Positions 14,001-14,241 of a stretch of 14,241 nucleotides of DNA are shown in pieces. Source of the stretch: Campylobacteraceae bacterium (GTDB lineage Bacteria > Campylobacterota > Campylobacteria > Campylobacterales > Campylobacteraceae); the NCBI GenBank assembly GCA_031259875.1, contig JAIRKW010000072.1, positions 1-14,241 on the forward strand, read 5' to 3'. The notes beneath the pieces were generated by a model, which was not told where the DNA came from, made no database searches, and was given only the letters and a program-made list of their open reading frames with translations. How positions within the stretch are numbered: the first letter of the stretch is position 1; each line of letters opens with the position of its first letter. The position numbers were made by a program, and so were the translations under genes.

Positions 14001-14241
14001 ATACGGGAGTGATTAAAACATCTAAACTTGTAGAGACGGACAGAAGTGGTCTGGTAGCCGGATATGTCGGTCAAACGGCAATCAAAACGAAAGAGGTTAT
14101 TTGGGAAGCTATGGACGGGGTGCTGTTTATCGATGAGGCATATGCTCTTGCTCAGGGTGGAGAGAATGATTTTGGTAAAGAGGCTATTGATACACTGGTA
14201 AAAATGATGGATGATAATCGTGACCGTCTGATAGTTATTTT
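11009..14241 (+). CDS. Giant multi-AAA+ protein: degenerate ClpB-like domain plus three tandem CbbX/SpoVK domains (3' end outside window)
   Basis: The frame is open for 1077 codons to the window edge. Residues 1-48 are unassigned, and 49-78 are a 15-residue tandem repeat. About 79-350 resemble the D2 module of ClpB/Hsp100 (IGQ 95-97, Walker A-like GNKSSGKA 129-136, Walker B-like VLFENFEKCH 189-198, a D2-type C-terminal lid), but T and DE are lost, so it is probably an inactive ATPase. Three CbbX-type AAA domains follow, with Walker A GNPGTGKT at 441, 709 and 979; pore-loop YVG at 481, 749 and 1019; Walker B FIDEAY at 502, 770 and 1040; arginine finger in SGLxSRFP (R560, R826); and sensor 2 GNGR (R617, R883). 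The third is cut after Walker B. CbbX relatives thread protein tails (RuBisCO activase, EccA), but no RuBisCO or type VII gene is nearby, so the substrate is unknown. The ATG has the weak site AAGAGA. Confidence 0.85.
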   Translation, partial: MSLKSIVEFLLPELQIFKIIKQHGFINKNAEKNSNPYQYPIKSNKNYTFSSEYNRMSANKKQIFSSEHNHINTDKKQILENRFVGIENELKKTIIGQNEFADNLCIAFKRPFIAGYDNIKPRNTIFIFGNKSSGKALGVTAITAILANKAILKYHKVSKIDLSRYSLNSHYDIFLSDLYKALHEMSDVVLFENFEKCHSRIIDILTSLVQNGFYLMDKRYAAQNEVLVEATGALIQNSIDQISANSKFFVFISEKKPTSVAEIFGSKFILNISDIISLNSFEKADLEKITKNLTEEFLTKCTNNLRLHVNLSNDAILKLADSFNSKTGIAGIIEYIDTNIYKPLAEYKIKHTIDNSNIKIDISDNSFICNIDGNIINLSSVIEKKSGSELDEVKSELDNIIGLSNVKEYILSIEDNLQIQKMREKSGFKTAKISMHMIFTGNPGTGKTTVARVVAKYLKALGVLSSGQLREVTRNDLVGQYVGHTAKITNDVIKSALGGVLFIDEAYSLSRGTSDSFGIEAVDTLVKAMEDYRDDLVVILAGYEDEMRDFLKTNSGLKSRFPNIIEFKDYSSQELYQISLIVAKSNGYTINDDCKKPLIELYDKKQIKGKNDSGNGRLARTIIESAILRQSKRLLKDKGAQINILSSEDFNFEDHQTFNLEENLSKIIGLENVKDFIRTQQKLLIAYKKRQKAGMDVDTTQSLNMIFTGNPGTGKTTMARVVAKMLKEMGFLKSGHLVETDKGGLVSGYVGQTAKKTEDVFKSALGGVLFIDEAYSLSSKDSFSKEAIDTLVKLIEDFRGEIVVILAGYKQEMKDFLKSNSGLLSRFPLNIEFLDYSPEELYKIAVSMIKSKGFVLDANCEHILFEQVVSLHKQSNAHSGNGRMIRNYLEDIIRIQSARIASEDIPDQEMNLIISEDIIPKISQNATYDLENELSHIVGLNEVKNHIRSLSAKLRLEKERKKMGLPTNASAALHMIFKGNPGTGKTMAARAIANVLHNTGVIKTSKLVETDRSGLVAGYVGQTAIKTKEVIWEAMDGVLFIDEAYALAQGGENDFGKEAIDTLVKMMDDNRDRLIVI
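11153..11242 (+). repeat. Two 45-base direct tandem repeats inside the AAA gene
   Basis: Copies 11153-11197 and 11198-11242 are head to tail and in frame, encoding FSSEYNRMSANKKQI and FSSEHNHINTDKKQI (residues 49-63 and 64-78). 38 of 45 bases match, and all seven differences are transitions. The repeat lies in the polar linker before the first AAA-like domain. Confidence 0.85.

Noticed and set aside
11009..14241. Calling the AAA protein CbbX, a RuBisCO activase
   Set aside because: The AAA fold is CbbX-like, but there are three copies, a ClpB-like N-terminus and no RuBisCO or carbon-fixation gene in view. The family name describes the fold, not the role.

Overview
The window looks like the chromosome of an AT-rich Campylobacterota (epsilonproteobacterium), probably a free-living Sulfurimonas/Sulfuricurvum-like relative. 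This rests on gene content, not on a database search. Four markers point there: a chimeric desulforedoxin-rubrerythrin of the Campylobacter jejuni Rrc type, a C. jejuni-type dimeric dUTPase, a glutamate racemase whose catalytic residues fall at the Helicobacter pylori numbers (C70, C181), and a ccoI-ccoS pair next to a small class I cytochrome c553.

Left part (1-4.2 kb): the tail of an unrecognised gene (1-144); a 330-base convergent gap; gmhB (minus), divergent from a secreted monohaem cytochrome c; then, converging on the cytochrome across a strong terminator, ccoS and ccoI (minus), the maturation and copper-import genes for cbb3 oxidase. The cytochrome is a plausible electron donor to that oxidase.

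Middle part (4.2-10.6 kb, all plus): a small unknown membrane protein that may have a leaderless mRNA; rho, with a near-consensus promoter and a leader hairpin; murI, starting directly after the rho stop codon; dnaX (full tau length, with an A7 slippery run exactly at the end of domain III); dut; an EI24/CysZ-like membrane protein overlapping dut by ATGA; and the desulforubrerythrin gene, preceded by a perfect 9+6+9 Fur/PerR-like palindrome and closed by a textbook terminator with a TTCG loop.

Right part (10.66-14.24 kb): about 350 bases of very AT-rich DNA without a gene, carrying several inverted repeats and a probable extended -10 promoter. Then comes a very large open reading frame (11009 to beyond the window end, at least 1077 codons). 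It encodes a multi-AAA+ protein: an N-terminal domain resembling the ClpB/Hsp100 D2 module but with degraded Walker A and B motifs, followed by three tandem CbbX/SpoVK-type AAA domains at a 268-270 residue period, each intact as far as it can be seen. This gene is the most unusual item. Its C-terminus and downstream partners lie outside the window, so its function cannot be assigned here.

No tRNA, rRNA, CRISPR array or insertion sequence was seen.
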